64,000 bases of DNA from Rhizobiales bacterium Ga0077537 (GCA_001464955.1 LNEM01000030.1:806001-870000); one strand, 5' to 3'; numbered from the stretch's first letter, positions 17,185 through 26,803 are shown. The notes: generated by a model from the letters alone, not told the origin. Numbers and translations are program-made.

Positions 17185-18843
17185 TCAGGTCGTGAGCCAT
17201 CCGAACTCCTGCTGCTTGCGCCCGGCGTTCGGATGCAGCTTCACGTTGACGAGCGCCGGCCCCTTGTGGGCCATGGCCGCGTCGAGCGCGGCGCGGAGGT
17301 CTTTCGGGTCCTCGACATAGAAGCCCTTGCCACCGAACGCCTCCATCATCTTGTCGTAGCGCGCGCCGTAGATCAGCGCCCGTGGCGGATTGTCGAACGG
17401 ATCGGCCGGGTATTGGTCGACTCCACTGCCGATGCCGCCGTTGTTCAACACCACGATCTTGGCCCCGAGATTGTACCGGCAGACCGTCTCGATCTCCATG
17501 CCCGAGAACCCGAGGGCACTGTCGCCGGTCACCGAGATCACCGGCCGGTCCGGATGCACGACGGCGGCCGCGATGACGAAACCCATGCCAATGCCCATCG
17601 TGCCGTACGTCCCGGCATCGAGCCTGAGCCGCGGCTTCGCGTTGGGCAGCTGCGTGCGGCCGATATCCATCGTGTTGGCACCTTCGCCGACGATGACGGC
17701 GTGCTCGGGCGCCCACGCGCGGATGTCTTTCAGGGCCCTGTAGTAGTTGGTCGGTGCGCTGTTGTCGTCGATCTGGGGCTGGATCTGGCGGGCGTTCTTC
17801 TCGGCCGCCTCGGCGATCGCTTTCCGCCACGCCGTGCCGTCCGGATAGAACCATTGCCGGCTGGTCAGCGCCTGGTTGATCTGCCCGACGATGGCCTTGC
17901 CGTCACCGACCAGTGCCACCTCGGTCGGCACGTTGTTGCCGATGGCTTCCGGCGAGATGTCGAGCTGGATGATCCGCACCTTCTTGTTGAAGCGCGGCGA
18001 CTGGCCGTAGTGCATGATCCAGTTGAGCCGCGCCCCCATCACGAAGATGACGTCGGCTTCTTTCAGCGCGAGGCTGCGCGCCGCGCCGACCGACAGCGGA
18101 TGGTTGTCGTCGAGCACGCCCTTGCCCATCGGCGAGGCGAGGAACGGCAGCTTCGTCCGCTCGATGAAGGCGCGCACCTCGTCCTCGGCTCGCGACCACG
18201 CCATGCCCTTTCCGACGATGACAAGTGGCTTTTCGGCAGATTGCAGCGCGGCGAGCGCGCGCTCCACGTCCTCTGGCATGGCTTGCATGCGCGGCGGCTC
18301 AGCGCTCCGTGGCGGCATCGGCGCCGTGGCCGGATCGCACTCGCCCCGAATGATGTCGTCCGCGATGTCGAGATAGCTCGCCCCGGGCCGTCCGTAGATC
18401 GACTGCCGCACCGCGAGTTCCACATAGAACGGAATGCGATGCACGTGCTCGATCGCATGCGCGAACTTGCAGAACGGCGATGCGATCTGCACCTGCCGCT
18501 CCTCCTGGAAGGCGCCCATGCCGTTCTGGTACGTGGGCGACGCGCCGCCAATGCCGATCATCGGCCAGCAGTTCTGCTGCGCATTGGCGAGACCGGCGAG
18601 CATATGCACGACGCCGGGACCCGACACGGTGAGGCATGCGCCCGGCCGGCCCGTCAGGTAGCCCGCCGCCTGCGCCGCGTAGGACGCGGTCTGCTCGTTC
18701 CGCATCCCGATGTACTTGATGCCGGCCGTCTGCGCCGCGGCCGCGATCGGCTGCACGGGAAAGCCCACCACGCCGAACATATACTCGACGCCCTGTTCCT
18801 TCAGGCTCTGCGCCATCAGCGTCGCGCCGTCGATCTTGGACAT
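17185..18843 (-). CDS. ThDP-dependent 2-hydroxyacyl-CoA lyase / oxalyl-CoA decarboxylase family enzyme
   Basis: A 552-residue ThDP enzyme. The N-terminus VEYMFGVVGFPVQPIA and IKYIGMRNEQTASYAAQAAG is characteristic of oxalyl-CoA decarboxylase and the eukaryotic 2-hydroxyacyl-CoA lyase HACL1 (catalytic Glu in RNEQ). The C-terminal PP domain has VTGDSALGFSGMEIETVCRY and NNGGIGSG. Such enzymes cleave 2-hydroxyacyl-CoA to an aldehyde and formyl-CoA, or decarboxylate oxalyl-CoA. Its neighbour at 20080 is an AMACR-like racemase, which favours a role with branched or 2-hydroxy acyl-CoAs. The sulfurtransferase gene lies upstream on the same strand. Confidence 0.87.
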   Translation of the reverse strand: MSKIDGATLMAQSLKEQGVEYMFGVVGFPVQPIAAAAQTAGIKYIGMRNEQTASYAAQAAGYLTGRPGACLTVSGPGVVHMLAGLANAQQNCWPMIGIGGASPTYQNGMGAFQEERQVQIASPFCKFAHAIEHVHRIPFYVELAVRQSIYGRPGASYLDIADDIIRGECDPATAPMPPRSAEPPRMQAMPEDVERALAALQSAEKPLVIVGKGMAWSRAEDEVRAFIERTKLPFLASPMGKGVLDDNHPLSVGAARSLALKEADVIFVMGARLNWIMHYGQSPRFNKKVRIIQLDISPEAIGNNVPTEVALVGDGKAIVGQINQALTSRQWFYPDGTAWRKAIAEAAEKNARQIQPQIDDNSAPTNYYRALKDIRAWAPEHAVIVGEGANTMDIGRTQLPNAKPRLRLDAGTYGTMGIGMGFVIAAAVVHPDRPVISVTGDSALGFSGMEIETVCRYNLGAKIVVLNNGGIGSGVDQYPADPFDNPPRALIYGARYDKMMEAFGGKGFYVEDPKDLRAALDAAMAHKGPALVNVKLHPNAGRKQQEFGWLTT

Positions 18844-18979
18844 GTTCTTCCTCCGGGTGACGGCGCTTGATGCGCCTTGTCTCTCGGCTCCGCGCGCTCC
18901 GCTCGGGGCCGTGTTCGAAACGATGGCACACTTGCCCGAGCGTGGGAAACCGCCAAAAACGAGGTGGTCCGGCCCGCTC

Positions 18980-19864
18980 TCAGCTTCGATCTGTCTCGAT
19001 CGGCAGGCTGGTGTCGCGCGCCCATTCGCCCATCGACGCGTCGTAGAGCGTGATGTCGTCGTAGCCGAGCTGATGTATCAGGAAGAGGTCGATGGTCGCC
19101 GAGATACCGCCGCCGCAGTAGACGATGACGCGCTTGTCCTTGGTGACGCCTTGCGCCTCGAGCTTTCGCGCCGCGTCGTCGAGGCTGGTGAAGCCTTTCG
19201 TCGCCGGATCGACCAGCGTCGCCGCCGACACGTTGACGCTGCCCGGAATGCGGCCCGGCCGGCCGTAGCGGCTGGGCTCCAGACCAGCATGGAATTGCGG
19301 CCCGAGCGCATTCACGGTGACCGATTTCGGATCGCCGATCGCGGCCAGCACCTCGTCTTTCCCGACGAAATGACCAGCCCTTGGCCTGGCGACGAACGTG
19401 GCGGCGGGATACCCCTTCGGATCGCCGCTCTCGACCGGCCGCCCCTCGGCGCGCCACTTGTCGAGCCCGCCATCGAGCACGGCGACATTGTCGAAGCCGA
19501 GCGAACGCAGCATCCACCAGAACCGCGTCGCCCACATCATGGTGCCGACACTGTAAAGGACGACGCGCACGCCGTCGCCGATCCCGTGCCGTCCGAACGC
19601 GGCCTCGAGCATGGCCGTGTCTTTCGGCATCATGAACCACTGCCGCGTCCCCTTGTCGGAGAACTCGCCCTGGATATCGAGGAAGTCGGCGCCCGGGATG
19701 TGCGCCTCGCGAAAGGTGCGGAGCCCGGCCTCGGGCAGGTAGGGCTCGTCCACCCCGGGAGGCGCGGGCGTATTGTAGGTGGTGCAGTCGTAGACGCGCA
19801 CATCGGACCGGCCGAGCAGGCTTGCCAGTTCGTCTGTCGAGATCAGGGCCTTGGGATCGCGCAT
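18980..19864 (-). CDS. Sulfurtransferase with two rhodanese domains (thiosulfate/3-mercaptopyruvate type)
   Basis: A 294-residue tandem rhodanese protein. The N-terminal domain is inactive (no Cys in LYSVGTMM); the C-terminal domain has the active-site loop VYCGGGISA with C250. The CGGGIS loop differs from both classic forms (CRKGVT of thiosulfate and CGSGVT of mercaptopyruvate enzymes) but is closer to the latter. It moves sulfane sulfur to thiol acceptors. The ATG at 19864 has GGAG 6 bases upstream. It shares strand with the ThDP lyase, 136 bases apart, and is divergent from the racemase gene. Confidence 0.9.
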   Translation of the reverse strand: MRDPKALISTDELASLLGRSDVRVYDCTTYNTPAPPGVDEPYLPEAGLRTFREAHIPGADFLDIQGEFSDKGTRQWFMMPKDTAMLEAAFGRHGIGDGVRVVLYSVGTMMWATRFWWMLRSLGFDNVAVLDGGLDKWRAEGRPVESGDPKGYPAATFVARPRAGHFVGKDEVLAAIGDPKSVTVNALGPQFHAGLEPSRYGRPGRIPGSVNVSAATLVDPATKGFTSLDDAARKLEAQGVTKDKRVIVYCGGGISATIDLFLIHQLGYDDITLYDASMGEWARDTSLPIETDRS

Positions 19865-20079
19865 GGAAGCTCCATCGTCTGTGCGCTCCGGCGCGACCGT
19901 CACCGAAGCTTGCGGGTGCCTTGACGATAAGCTCATCGTTCCGTGTCCCACAATCCTCCACCGGTCAACCGTCACTTGGCAGCGGCCGCACCGGCTGCCA
20001 CCATCGCCGTCGACGGGAGACGAGGCCAGCCGATGGCGATCGGTCGCGGAGCCTCGCGGGAAGCGCTTGGGAGGCATTG

Positions 20080-21225
20080 ATGGGAACGCTGTCGGGTATC
20101 AAGGTCGTCGAGTTCGCCGGGATCGGCCCGGGACCATTCTGCTGCATGCTGCTGGCAGATATGGGAGCAGACGTGCTGCGCATCGACCGCGCCGACCATG
20201 TCGGCCGCGATCCGCGCGATCCACGGACGAACACGACGCTGCGCGGCCGGCGCAACGTCGCGCTGGACTTGAAGAGCCCTGAAGGCGTCGCCGCCGCGCT
20301 GGAACTCTGTGCAGCGGCGGACATCGTCATCGAGGGCTTCCGCCCGGGCGTCATGGAGCGGCTCGGCCTCGGTCCCGAGGTCATGGCCGCGCGCAATCCG
20401 CGTCTGGTTTACGGGCGCATGACCGGCTGGGGTCAGGACGGCCCCATCGCGCACACCGCCGGCCACGACATCAACTACATCGCGCTCACCGGTGCGCTCC
20501 ACGCGATCGGGACCAAGGCGGGCGGACCGGTGCCGCCACTCAACCTCGTCGGCGACTACGGTGGCGGCGCGCTCTACATGGCGCTCGGCGTTCTGGCGGC
20601 CGTCATCGAGGCGAAGCGATCCGGCAAGGGACAGGTGGTCGACACCTCGATGGTCGAAGGCGCAGCTTCGCTCTTGACGCCGACATTCGGCGCGTTGGCG
20701 GCTGGCCAATGGCGGGAGGAGCGCGAAGCCAACCGGCTCGACGGAGGGTGCCATCACTATGGCGTCTACGAAACGAGCGACGGCGAGCACATCGCCATCG
20801 GCCCGAACGAGCCGCAGTTCTACGCCCTGATGCTGAAGGAACTCGGTCTCGAAGGCGAGACTCTGCCGGCCCAGAGCGACCGCGACCACTGGCCTGCGAT
20901 GCGCGCCCGCTTCGCCGCGATCTTCAGGACGCGGACGCGCGCCGAATGGACGGAACGCCTCGAGCAGAAGGACGTCTGCTTCGCCCCAGTCCTACGCATG
21001 AGCGAAGCACCCGATCATCCTCAGAACAAGGCGCGCGGCTCGTTCGTCACGGTTGACGGTGTCGTCCAGCCGGGCCCGGCGCCGCGCTTCTCGCGCACGC
21101 CGAGCCATGTGTCGCGTGGTCCGGCCTATGCCGGCGAACATACACGCGAGGCACTGCTCGCCTGGGGCCTGTCCCCCGAGCGCGTGGCGTCCCTCATGGC
21201 CGGTGGCGCCGCACGCCAGCGGTGA
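20080..21225 (+). CDS. CaiB/BaiF family CoA-transferase, alpha-methylacyl-CoA racemase-like
   Basis: A 381-residue family III CoA-transferase fold. Residues matching the racemase active site of mycobacterial MCR/human AMACR are visible: R88 (EGFRPG), H129 ([14 protein letters not shown]) and D159 (LVGDYGGG). The GHDINY and GDYGGG motifs separate AMACR from formyl-CoA transferase. It likely epimerises (R)- and (S)-2-methylacyl-CoA for branched-chain fatty acid breakdown. The ATG at 20080 follows GGAGG. It is divergent from the sulfurtransferase and 89 bases ahead of the metallo-hydrolase gene. Confidence 0.92.
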   Translation: MGTLSGIKVVEFAGIGPGPFCCMLLADMGADVLRIDRADHVGRDPRDPRTNTTLRGRRNVALDLKSPEGVAAALELCAAADIVIEGFRPGVMERLGLGPEVMAARNPRLVYGRMTGWGQDGPIAHTAGHDINYIALTGALHAIGTKAGGPVPPLNLVGDYGGGALYMALGVLAAVIEAKRSGKGQVVDTSMVEGAASLLTPTFGALAAGQWREEREANRLDGGCHHYGVYETSDGEHIAIGPNEPQFYALMLKELGLEGETLPAQSDRDHWPAMRARFAAIFRTRTRAEWTERLEQKDVCFAPVLRMSEAPDHPQNKARGSFVTVDGVVQPGPAPRFSRTPSHVSRGPAYAGEHTREALLAWGLSPERVASLMAGGAARQR

Positions 21226-21314
21226 CCGCGAGTGTCGCAAATTGGCGGTGGTTCGATCGATAAGGTCCGATGGCGCTTCCACCACGTACTGGTCCCGCAA
21301 CATCGGAGGATCGA

Positions 21315-22292
21315 ATGCTGAAGTTGAACCGTCGTACGGTCTTGTCGGGAGCAGCAGCGGCCGCTGCATTCGGCTTGAACGGCCCGCTCGAGATCATCGG
21401 CTCGGCCATCGCCGAACCTGTGGCCCCGTCCCCTCTCAATCCCAAGGCTCTGTCGTTTCACAAGTTCAAGGTCGGTGACGCGACTGTCACGACCCTCTTC
21501 GACGGTGCGATCATCCGCGACCACGCGCCGGGCTTCATCAGGAACGCGTCGGTCGATGACGTGAAGGCCTCGCTCAAGGCCATGGGCCTGTCGGATGAAA
21601 ATGTGCCCAACGCCTACACCATCACGGTGGTGGAGATCGGCGGCAAGACGGTCATGTTCGACGCCGGCAACGGTGCCGGTCGCACGCCGGGCGTTGGCCT
21701 CCTGCACGCCAGCATGAAGGCGGCCGGGCTCGATCCGGCGAAGCTCGACGCAGTCGTCGTCACGCATTTCCACCCCGACCACATCTTCGGCCTTTATGCT
21801 GCCGGCGATGCACCGCTCTATGCCGCGACGGAGATCGTCGTTCCCGAGGCGGAATACGCCTATTGGTCCGATCCGTCCGTGATCGAGAAGTTGCCCGAGG
21901 CGCGACGCGGCATCGCCCGTCGCGTGCAGGCGTCGATGCCGGGCTGGAAGAACCTGCGGCGCGTGGCGGCCGATGCCGAGGTGATCCCGGGCGTTCGCGC
22001 GACGCCGACACCGGGCCATACGCCGGGGCATACGAGCTATCGCGTGACGTCTGGTGCCCAGAGCATGTTGGTCCTTGGCGATGTGACCAACATCCCGGCC
22101 GTCAATCTCCGCAATCCCGGCTGGCACGTCATGTTCGACCAGGATGCGGCCATGGCAGAAGCGTCGCGCCGCCGCATCATGGATCAGGCGATCGCCGACA
22201 AGGCGATTTGCACGGGCTACCATTGGGGTATGCCGGGTGCGGGCACCATCGCGAAGGACGGGCAGGGTTACGCGTTGGTCCCGGTTGCATAA
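21315..22292 (+). CDS. Tat-exported MBL-fold metallo-hydrolase
   Basis: A 325-residue protein with a twin-arginine signal (LNRRTVLSGAAAAAAFG, residues 4-20) and a metallo-beta-lactamase fold: THFHPDH (150-156, HxHxDH), the second His in PTPGHTPGHTS and the third metal Asp in LVLGDVTN. It likely hydrolyses a periplasmic ester, lactone or similar substrate with two metal ions (quorum-quenching lactonases and alkyl sulfatases share this fold). The ATG at 21315 has a strong GGAGGA. The cargo is probably folded with metal before export. Confidence 0.9.
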   Translation: MLKLNRRTVLSGAAAAAAFGLNGPLEIIGSAIAEPVAPSPLNPKALSFHKFKVGDATVTTLFDGAIIRDHAPGFIRNASVDDVKASLKAMGLSDENVPNAYTITVVEIGGKTVMFDAGNGAGRTPGVGLLHASMKAAGLDPAKLDAVVVTHFHPDHIFGLYAAGDAPLYAATEIVVPEAEYAYWSDPSVIEKLPEARRGIARRVQASMPGWKNLRRVAADAEVIPGVRATPTPGHTPGHTSYRVTSGAQSMLVLGDVTNIPAVNLRNPGWHVMFDQDAAMAEASRRRIMDQAIADKAICTGYHWGMPGAGTIAKDGQGYALVPVA

Positions 22293-22336
22293 TAGCGCGC
22301 CGGCGACATCGCCGAGTTGAGCCGACCGAAGGCGGT

Positions 22337-24157
22337 CTATTGCCTTCCGGTCGGGGCCCGCTGCGCGGGATCGGCAGGCTCGGGAGCGCTGGACTCCGAA
22401 GCCGGCGTGGCGGGAGCATTTCCACTGTTGGCTGCCGGAGCCGGCCGCTCGGCCGGTGTACCGGTCGCCTGAGCCGGCGCAGCGGGACCCACCGCGCCGC
22501 TGGCGGTATTTGTCTCTGACGACGCAGGCGGGCGTGGCTCAGCGTGTGTCGCTGCCGCAGGCGTGCCGCCCGCAACGGGGTTGACCGCGGTCGGCGGCGT
22601 CGTACCTGTCGGTTGCGGCTCCCTCTGAGCCTCCTTGGTCGCAGCTGGTTTCGTCGTCGCGGCCGGGTTGTCTTGCGGAGCGGCCTGTTGAGGCGGCGTC
22701 CCGACATGTGGCGCGTTCGCCGGCTTGATGGTCCCCCGCGTCGATCCGGGTCCGGCAGGGATTTCGGCGAGCCAACTCGGCTTCAGGATCGCGACGCTGG
22801 CGAATGCGAGACCCCCGACGAGCAGAAGGATGAGGATGGCAGGAAGCCAAGGGCTTCTGGCCTTCGGGGCAGATGGGGCTTCGGCCTCGGGTTTGGCGGG
22901 CGCCCGACCAGCCGATTCCGCGGGCGCGACAGGTCCGGTGTGAAGCGGCGCGGAGGCGGGCTGTGAACTCGGGTCGACAGTCGGAAAAAGCGGAACGGTC
23001 TGCGGGACTGCAGGACGGCCGGACGGCGGAATGCGGGCCGGTACCGGCGCATCCGGATCGGCGGCTGCCGGCACGTCGATGGGCTTCGCAGAGGCTTGCT
23101 GATCTGTGCCAGGCTTACCGCTGGACGAGGCATCGGGTGTGCCTTCGTCCGTGTCCGGGACGTTGCCGGGTGGGGAATCGGCCGCCGGCTCAGGCTCGCT
23201 GTTTGCCACACCGCTGACGACGGGCTTCGCGGCCGCGTCCGTCGCGGCTGTGCCACGTGCCGGCTCGGACTTCGGGGCGTCGAGTTCCGGCACGGCGCCG
23301 GGCTCGATCCTCTCGGTTCGGATCTCCGTCCTCGGCTCGTTCTCGTGCGGCTTGGTCGGGGCGGTCTGGACCGTCGGCAGATCGGGCTCGACGAGGACGG
23401 CGCGTTGCGGTTCGAGAACACGCGCCACGGCCACTGTCGCATTGTCCTGTCGCTCGATCCGCAGGCTGCGCACACTCTCGAGCAGCGTCGTCGAGACCTT
23501 GACCGCGCCGAGCGGATTGGTGGTGGCCACGATCCGGGCGATATCATCGTCCTCCAGTGAATTGAGGCCGTCGCTCGCCAGGATGAGGACGTCGCCGGGC
23601 TCGACCCGGAATCCCTGTGCCGGCAGATCCACGATTTCGAGCTTGCGTCCGGTCAGCGCCGAGACGAGCACCGATTTGACGGCCCTCACTTCCGGGTCGT
23701 CGGCGCTGTACTGGCCGGAACGGATCATGAGGCCGGCTTGCGAATGGTCTTCGTTGAGCTTCGTCAGTTGGCCGTTGCGCCAGACGTAGAGATGGCTGTC
23801 GCCGACGCTGACCCAACTCACCTCGCCGCGTGACACGACGGCGGCAACCGCCGTGCTGGCCATGCCACGATGTCCGTGCGCCGGGTCGACACCATCGCCG
23901 ATCCGCGCGTTTGCGAGTTCGACGGTGTCCTTCAGCGCCTGCCGCCGAGTTTCGGGACGGTCGAAGTGACCGGCAAGGCCGGCCTGTCGGAACGTCTCGA
24001 CGACGATGCGTGACGCGTCTGCGCCGCTTTCGTGCCCCCCGAGACCATCGCCGAGCACCAGCAGGGCGCCACTCTTGAGGGGCACGGCCGCGGCCATGTC
24101 CTGCTGCTGCGCCCGGGCGCCGATATACTCTGCAGTCGCGAGTTCGAGGCGCATCAT
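22337..24157 (-). CDS. Membrane-anchored PP2C-type Ser/Thr protein phosphatase
   Basis: A 606-residue protein. Residues 1-247 are a PP2C domain with the metal ligands D20 (ARAQQQD), D37 (VLGDGLGGHE), D196 (LASDGLN) and D238 (RQDNATV). A Pro/Ala/Glu-rich linker of about 190 residues leads to one transmembrane helix (about 436-458), and a further ~150 residues of Pro/Ala/Thr-rich sequence lie beyond it, presumably in the periplasm. It should dephosphorylate pThr/pSer proteins, most likely the products of the adjacent kinase gene, 118 bases upstream on the same strand. Start: first ATG; a TTG 7 codons upstream is possible. Confidence 0.9.
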   Translation of the reverse strand: MMRLELATAEYIGARAQQQDMAAAVPLKSGALLVLGDGLGGHESGADASRIVVETFRQAGLAGHFDRPETRRQALKDTVELANARIGDGVDPAHGHRGMASTAVAAVVSRGEVSWVSVGDSHLYVWRNGQLTKLNEDHSQAGLMIRSGQYSADDPEVRAVKSVLVSALTGRKLEIVDLPAQGFRVEPGDVLILASDGLNSLEDDDIARIVATTNPLGAVKVSTTLLESVRSLRIERQDNATVAVARVLEPQRAVLVEPDLPTVQTAPTKPHENEPRTEIRTERIEPGAVPELDAPKSEPARGTAATDAAAKPVVSGVANSEPEPAADSPPGNVPDTDEGTPDASSSGKPGTDQQASAKPIDVPAAADPDAPVPARIPPSGRPAVPQTVPLFPTVDPSSQPASAPLHTGPVAPAESAGRAPAKPEAEAPSAPKARSPWLPAILILLLVGGLAFASVAILKPSWLAEIPAGPGSTRGTIKPANAPHVGTPPQQAAPQDNPAATTKPAATKEAQREPQPTGTTPPTAVNPVAGGTPAAATHAEPRPPASSETNTASGAVGPAAPAQATGTPAERPAPAANSGNAPATPASESSAPEPADPAQRAPTGRQ

Positions 24158-24275
24158 CGAAGGCCCGTTGCGTGGCAAGGCGCGGAGGAGGTCGGCAAGC
24201 GCTCGGCCCGCCGGAGGATTGGCCCGGAATGCATACCGGAGCTACGCCTTTCGATGCAATCGCTGCGCATCCCCG

Positions 24276-25964
24276 TCATGTCCGGACCTGCTCCCATCGT
24301 TTCTGGATGCTGAGCGCCGCCGTCATCGCCAGACCCGCGAGAAATGCGAGTGTGATGCCCATCATCGGCAGGAACACGGGATCTTTCTGCTGGGACCGCG
24401 TGGCCAGCACGAGAAGCAGGGCGGCGATCCCGAGATGCACGAGCGCCAGGCCGAGCAGGGTGATCGGGACCCACCGCCCGAACTTCACGAGCACGAACAT
24501 GACGGCCATGCCGCCCATCAGGATCGTCATGGGCCACAAGAACAGCGGCAGCCAGTAGATGGCGAGCGCCAGTGAGGACATGGCAGCGGCTGCGACGGCG
24601 ACGTCGTGCCCGTCACGCGATCGCGCGCGCGTCACGGCCATGGTGCGCTCCAGTCCCGCGCCGACGAGGCCTGCGCAGGCGAGCATCGCGGCAGCGAGGC
24701 CTCCGGGATGCTCGATGCCGCCGACGGCGAGGAACGTGACGGCGGCTGTCGCGGCGACAGCGAGCGCCACGCCCGAAGCGATTCTCGCCGGTTGCTCGGG
24801 ATACGTGCTCTCTTCGGTCACGGTCGGTTGGATCGCAGCGGATGACACCTCCGCGGGCCCGGCCACGGCCGACGACGCGCGCGAGGCAACCGAGACGAGC
24901 GACGGTCCAGAAGACGGTCTTGCGGCACTCACGTCGCCCGAAGGCGTCAGCCGCGCCGAGAGATGTGCCGATTGTGACGCCGGACCGGAAGGAGGCGTGG
25001 AGACGGCAGGCTTTGCCGGCCGTGCGTGCCCATTGCGGACGGGTGGCACGAACAGGGGCTCGACGTCGACTTCGCCGTGGAGGATCGCTCGGAATGCCGC
25101 GATGTTCTGCGGCCGGTCCCGTGGGCGCAGCCTCAGACCGGCCCCGATCGCCTTGACGAAGGCCGGTCGATAGGCGTCGAGAACGGCCGGCTCTAGCGTC
25201 TCTTCGAGCGGCAGCACGCCGTCGTGCAATTGCCGCTTGGCCGCTTCTTCCGGCGGCTGGCCGGTCATCGCGGCGTAGATGGTCGCTGACAGTGAATAGA
25301 TGTCGCTCCACGCTCCCTGAAGCTTTGTATCGAGCGTGTACTGCTCGGGCGGCGAGTAGCCGTGCTTCACGATGGCGCCGATGGTGTGGCTGTGCTCGCG
25401 GACGAGATGCCGCGCCGCACCGAAGTCGATCAGCACCGGCTTGCCGCTGGGGCGGATGATGACGTTGTCGGGCGCGATATCGCGATGGAACATGCCCTTC
25501 GCATGCACCACGTCCAGCGCCGCGAGGAGCGGCTCGAGGATGTTGTCGAGTTCGCTCTGCGTCGGCCGGCGCCCGATCGCCCTGAGCCACGCCTTGAGGC
25601 TCTGCCCTTCCTCGAACTCCAGCACCATGTAGGCGGTGTTGAACTGCTCGAAGAGATTGATGACGCGCACGATGTGCTCGTGCCGGAATTTGGCGAGCGT
25701 CCGCGCCTCGTCGAGGAAGTAACGCTTGCCCTTGTCGAAGAAGTCCTGCTGTCCGCCGCGCGTCGACGACCGGATGGTCGTGGAGCCGTCCCTGTAGGCG
25801 AACTCGGCGGGAAAGTACTCCTTGATCGCGACGTCCCGGTCGAAGCGCATGTCGCGGGCAAGGTATGTCACGCCGAACCCACCGGGTCCGAGCACGGTGT
25901 CGATCCTGTATTGATCGCTACCATTGCCAAGAATAGTATCGGTCGGCAATGGTTGGCGACCCAC
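24276..25964 (-). CDS. Membrane-bound Ser/Thr protein kinase
   Basis: A 562-residue protein. The kinase domain (about 15-295) has GPGGFG (26-31), VAIKEYFP with catalytic K48, HRDIAPDN (160-167), DFG (180-182) and the GYSPPEQY activation segment (202-209). The catalytic-loop Lys of HRDxKxxN is Ala here, a variation seen in some kinases. A Ser/Ala/Pro linker leads to about six hydrophobic helices (395-551). The GTG at 25964 was chosen: GGAG lies 8 bases upstream and a promoter (26001-26030) precedes it, so a GTG at 26048 would put the promoter inside the gene. It lies next to the PP2C gene and is the writer of the island. Confidence 0.9.
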   Translation of the reverse strand: MGRQPLPTDTILGNGSDQYRIDTVLGPGGFGVTYLARDMRFDRDVAIKEYFPAEFAYRDGSTTIRSSTRGGQQDFFDKGKRYFLDEARTLAKFRHEHIVRVINLFEQFNTAYMVLEFEEGQSLKAWLRAIGRRPTQSELDNILEPLLAALDVVHAKGMFHRDIAPDNVIIRPSGKPVLIDFGAARHLVREHSHTIGAIVKHGYSPPEQYTLDTKLQGAWSDIYSLSATIYAAMTGQPPEEAAKRQLHDGVLPLEETLEPAVLDAYRPAFVKAIGAGLRLRPRDRPQNIAAFRAILHGEVDVEPLFVPPVRNGHARPAKPAVSTPPSGPASQSAHLSARLTPSGDVSAARPSSGPSLVSVASRASSAVAGPAEVSSAAIQPTVTEESTYPEQPARIASGVALAVAATAAVTFLAVGGIEHPGGLAAAMLACAGLVGAGLERTMAVTRARSRDGHDVAVAAAAMSSLALAIYWLPLFLWPMTILMGGMAVMFVLVKFGRWVPITLLGLALVHLGIAALLLVLATRSQQKDPVFLPMMGITLAFLAGLAMTAALSIQKRWEQVRT

Positions 25965-26000
25965 GCTCGGGGCTCCGTTCTTGGGCTGGTGACGTTCAGC

Positions 26001-26030
26001 ACTGTATAATTTGGTCGAGTCGCTTGGCAA
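26001..26030 (-). promoter_or_regulatory. Candidate sigma70-type promoter for the kinase-phosphatase genes
   Basis: On the minus strand TTGCCA (26030-26025) and TATACA (26008-26003) are 16 bases apart, or TACAGT (26006-26001) with 18. Transcription would begin near 25995, about 30 bases before the preferred GTG of the kinase. This is the best promoter match noticed in the island. Confidence 0.5.
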
Positions 26031-26225
26031 TGAGCAAACGGCGTTCACTTATTCGCGAGAATGCCTTTTGGGATGGCTGCCTCTCACCATTATGATGCCC
26101 GGCGACGACGTGGGCCTGACATTCGCCTGCGGCCGTAGGCGCAGTGTCGCTCTGCGGCGGCGGCGCGATGAGGGCAGTTGAAGGTCGAACGCAATCTGAT
26201 AATCCAGAGCTACCGGACGAGAGCC

Positions 26226-26795
26226 ATGAAGCATCCGACCCGCGACCCCTCCGACCAGATCAATCGCCGCGACGCGGCCGACGAGGCGACCATCATCATC
26301 GGCGCCGAGGAGCCGGCGCACGAAACGGTCGTCGCCCCCCATACAACCCCGGAGCGCGTTCCTGTGGCGAAGTCCATTCCTGCCGATCCTGGTCACACAC
26401 GGATCTTGCGTCCGATCGGTGCATCGGTCGAGGATATCAAGTCTGACCCGGTCGTGGGTTGGCTGGTCGTGCTGTCGGGGCCGGGCAAGGGCAATTTCCG
26501 GCCCATCTACAGTGGCTCGAACACGATTGGCCGGTCGTCCAGCCAGCGCATCCCGATCGACTTCGGCGACGATGCCATCTCCAGCGAGAAGCAGGCGTTT
26601 CTGGTCTATGACGGCCGCAAGCGGCAGTTCCAGCTGGTCCCGAACCTCGAGCGCCCGAACCTCGTCCATCTGAACGACTCGGCGCTTCTCGCCAACGGCG
26701 AGCTGAAGCCCCACGACAAGATCACGCTCGGCGCGACAATGCTCCTTTTCGTTCCGCTCTGCGGCCCCGAGTTCGACTGGTCCGACGTGAAGTAA
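26226..26795 (+). CDS. FHA-like domain protein with degenerate phosphothreonine pocket
   Basis: A 189-residue protein. A long N-terminal tail (about 85 residues) holds DEATIII, HETVV and GHTRIL; the FHA-like domain begins LVVLSGPGKG and includes IGRSSSQR, DDAISSEKQAF and LNDSALL. GR is kept, but the positions of the Ser-Arg and His that contact pThr read SSEKQ, so canonical binding is doubtful. The end FVPLCGPEFDW is a recognisable tail of an alphaproteobacterial FHA subgroup. It is divergent from the kinase and may be its substrate or a scaffold. The ATG at 26226 was taken; an upstream TTG is possible. Confidence 0.85.
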   Translation: MKHPTRDPSDQINRRDAADEATIIIGAEEPAHETVVAPHTTPERVPVAKSIPADPGHTRILRPIGASVEDIKSDPVVGWLVVLSGPGKGNFRPIYSGSNTIGRSSSQRIPIDFGDDAISSEKQAFLVYDGRKRQFQLVPNLERPNLVHLNDSALLANGELKPHDKITLGATMLLFVPLCGPEFDWSDVK

Positions 26796-26803
26796 GGGTT
26801 TCG

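Noticed and set aside
17233-18870. 545-residue open frame opposite the ThDP lyase
   Set aside because: Antisense shadow with no family-like motif; the minus-strand enzyme is complete.
25965-26048. N-terminal extension of the kinase from GTG 26048
   Set aside because: A sigma70-like promoter lies inside it, and a better ribosome site precedes GTG 25964; kept only as an alternative.
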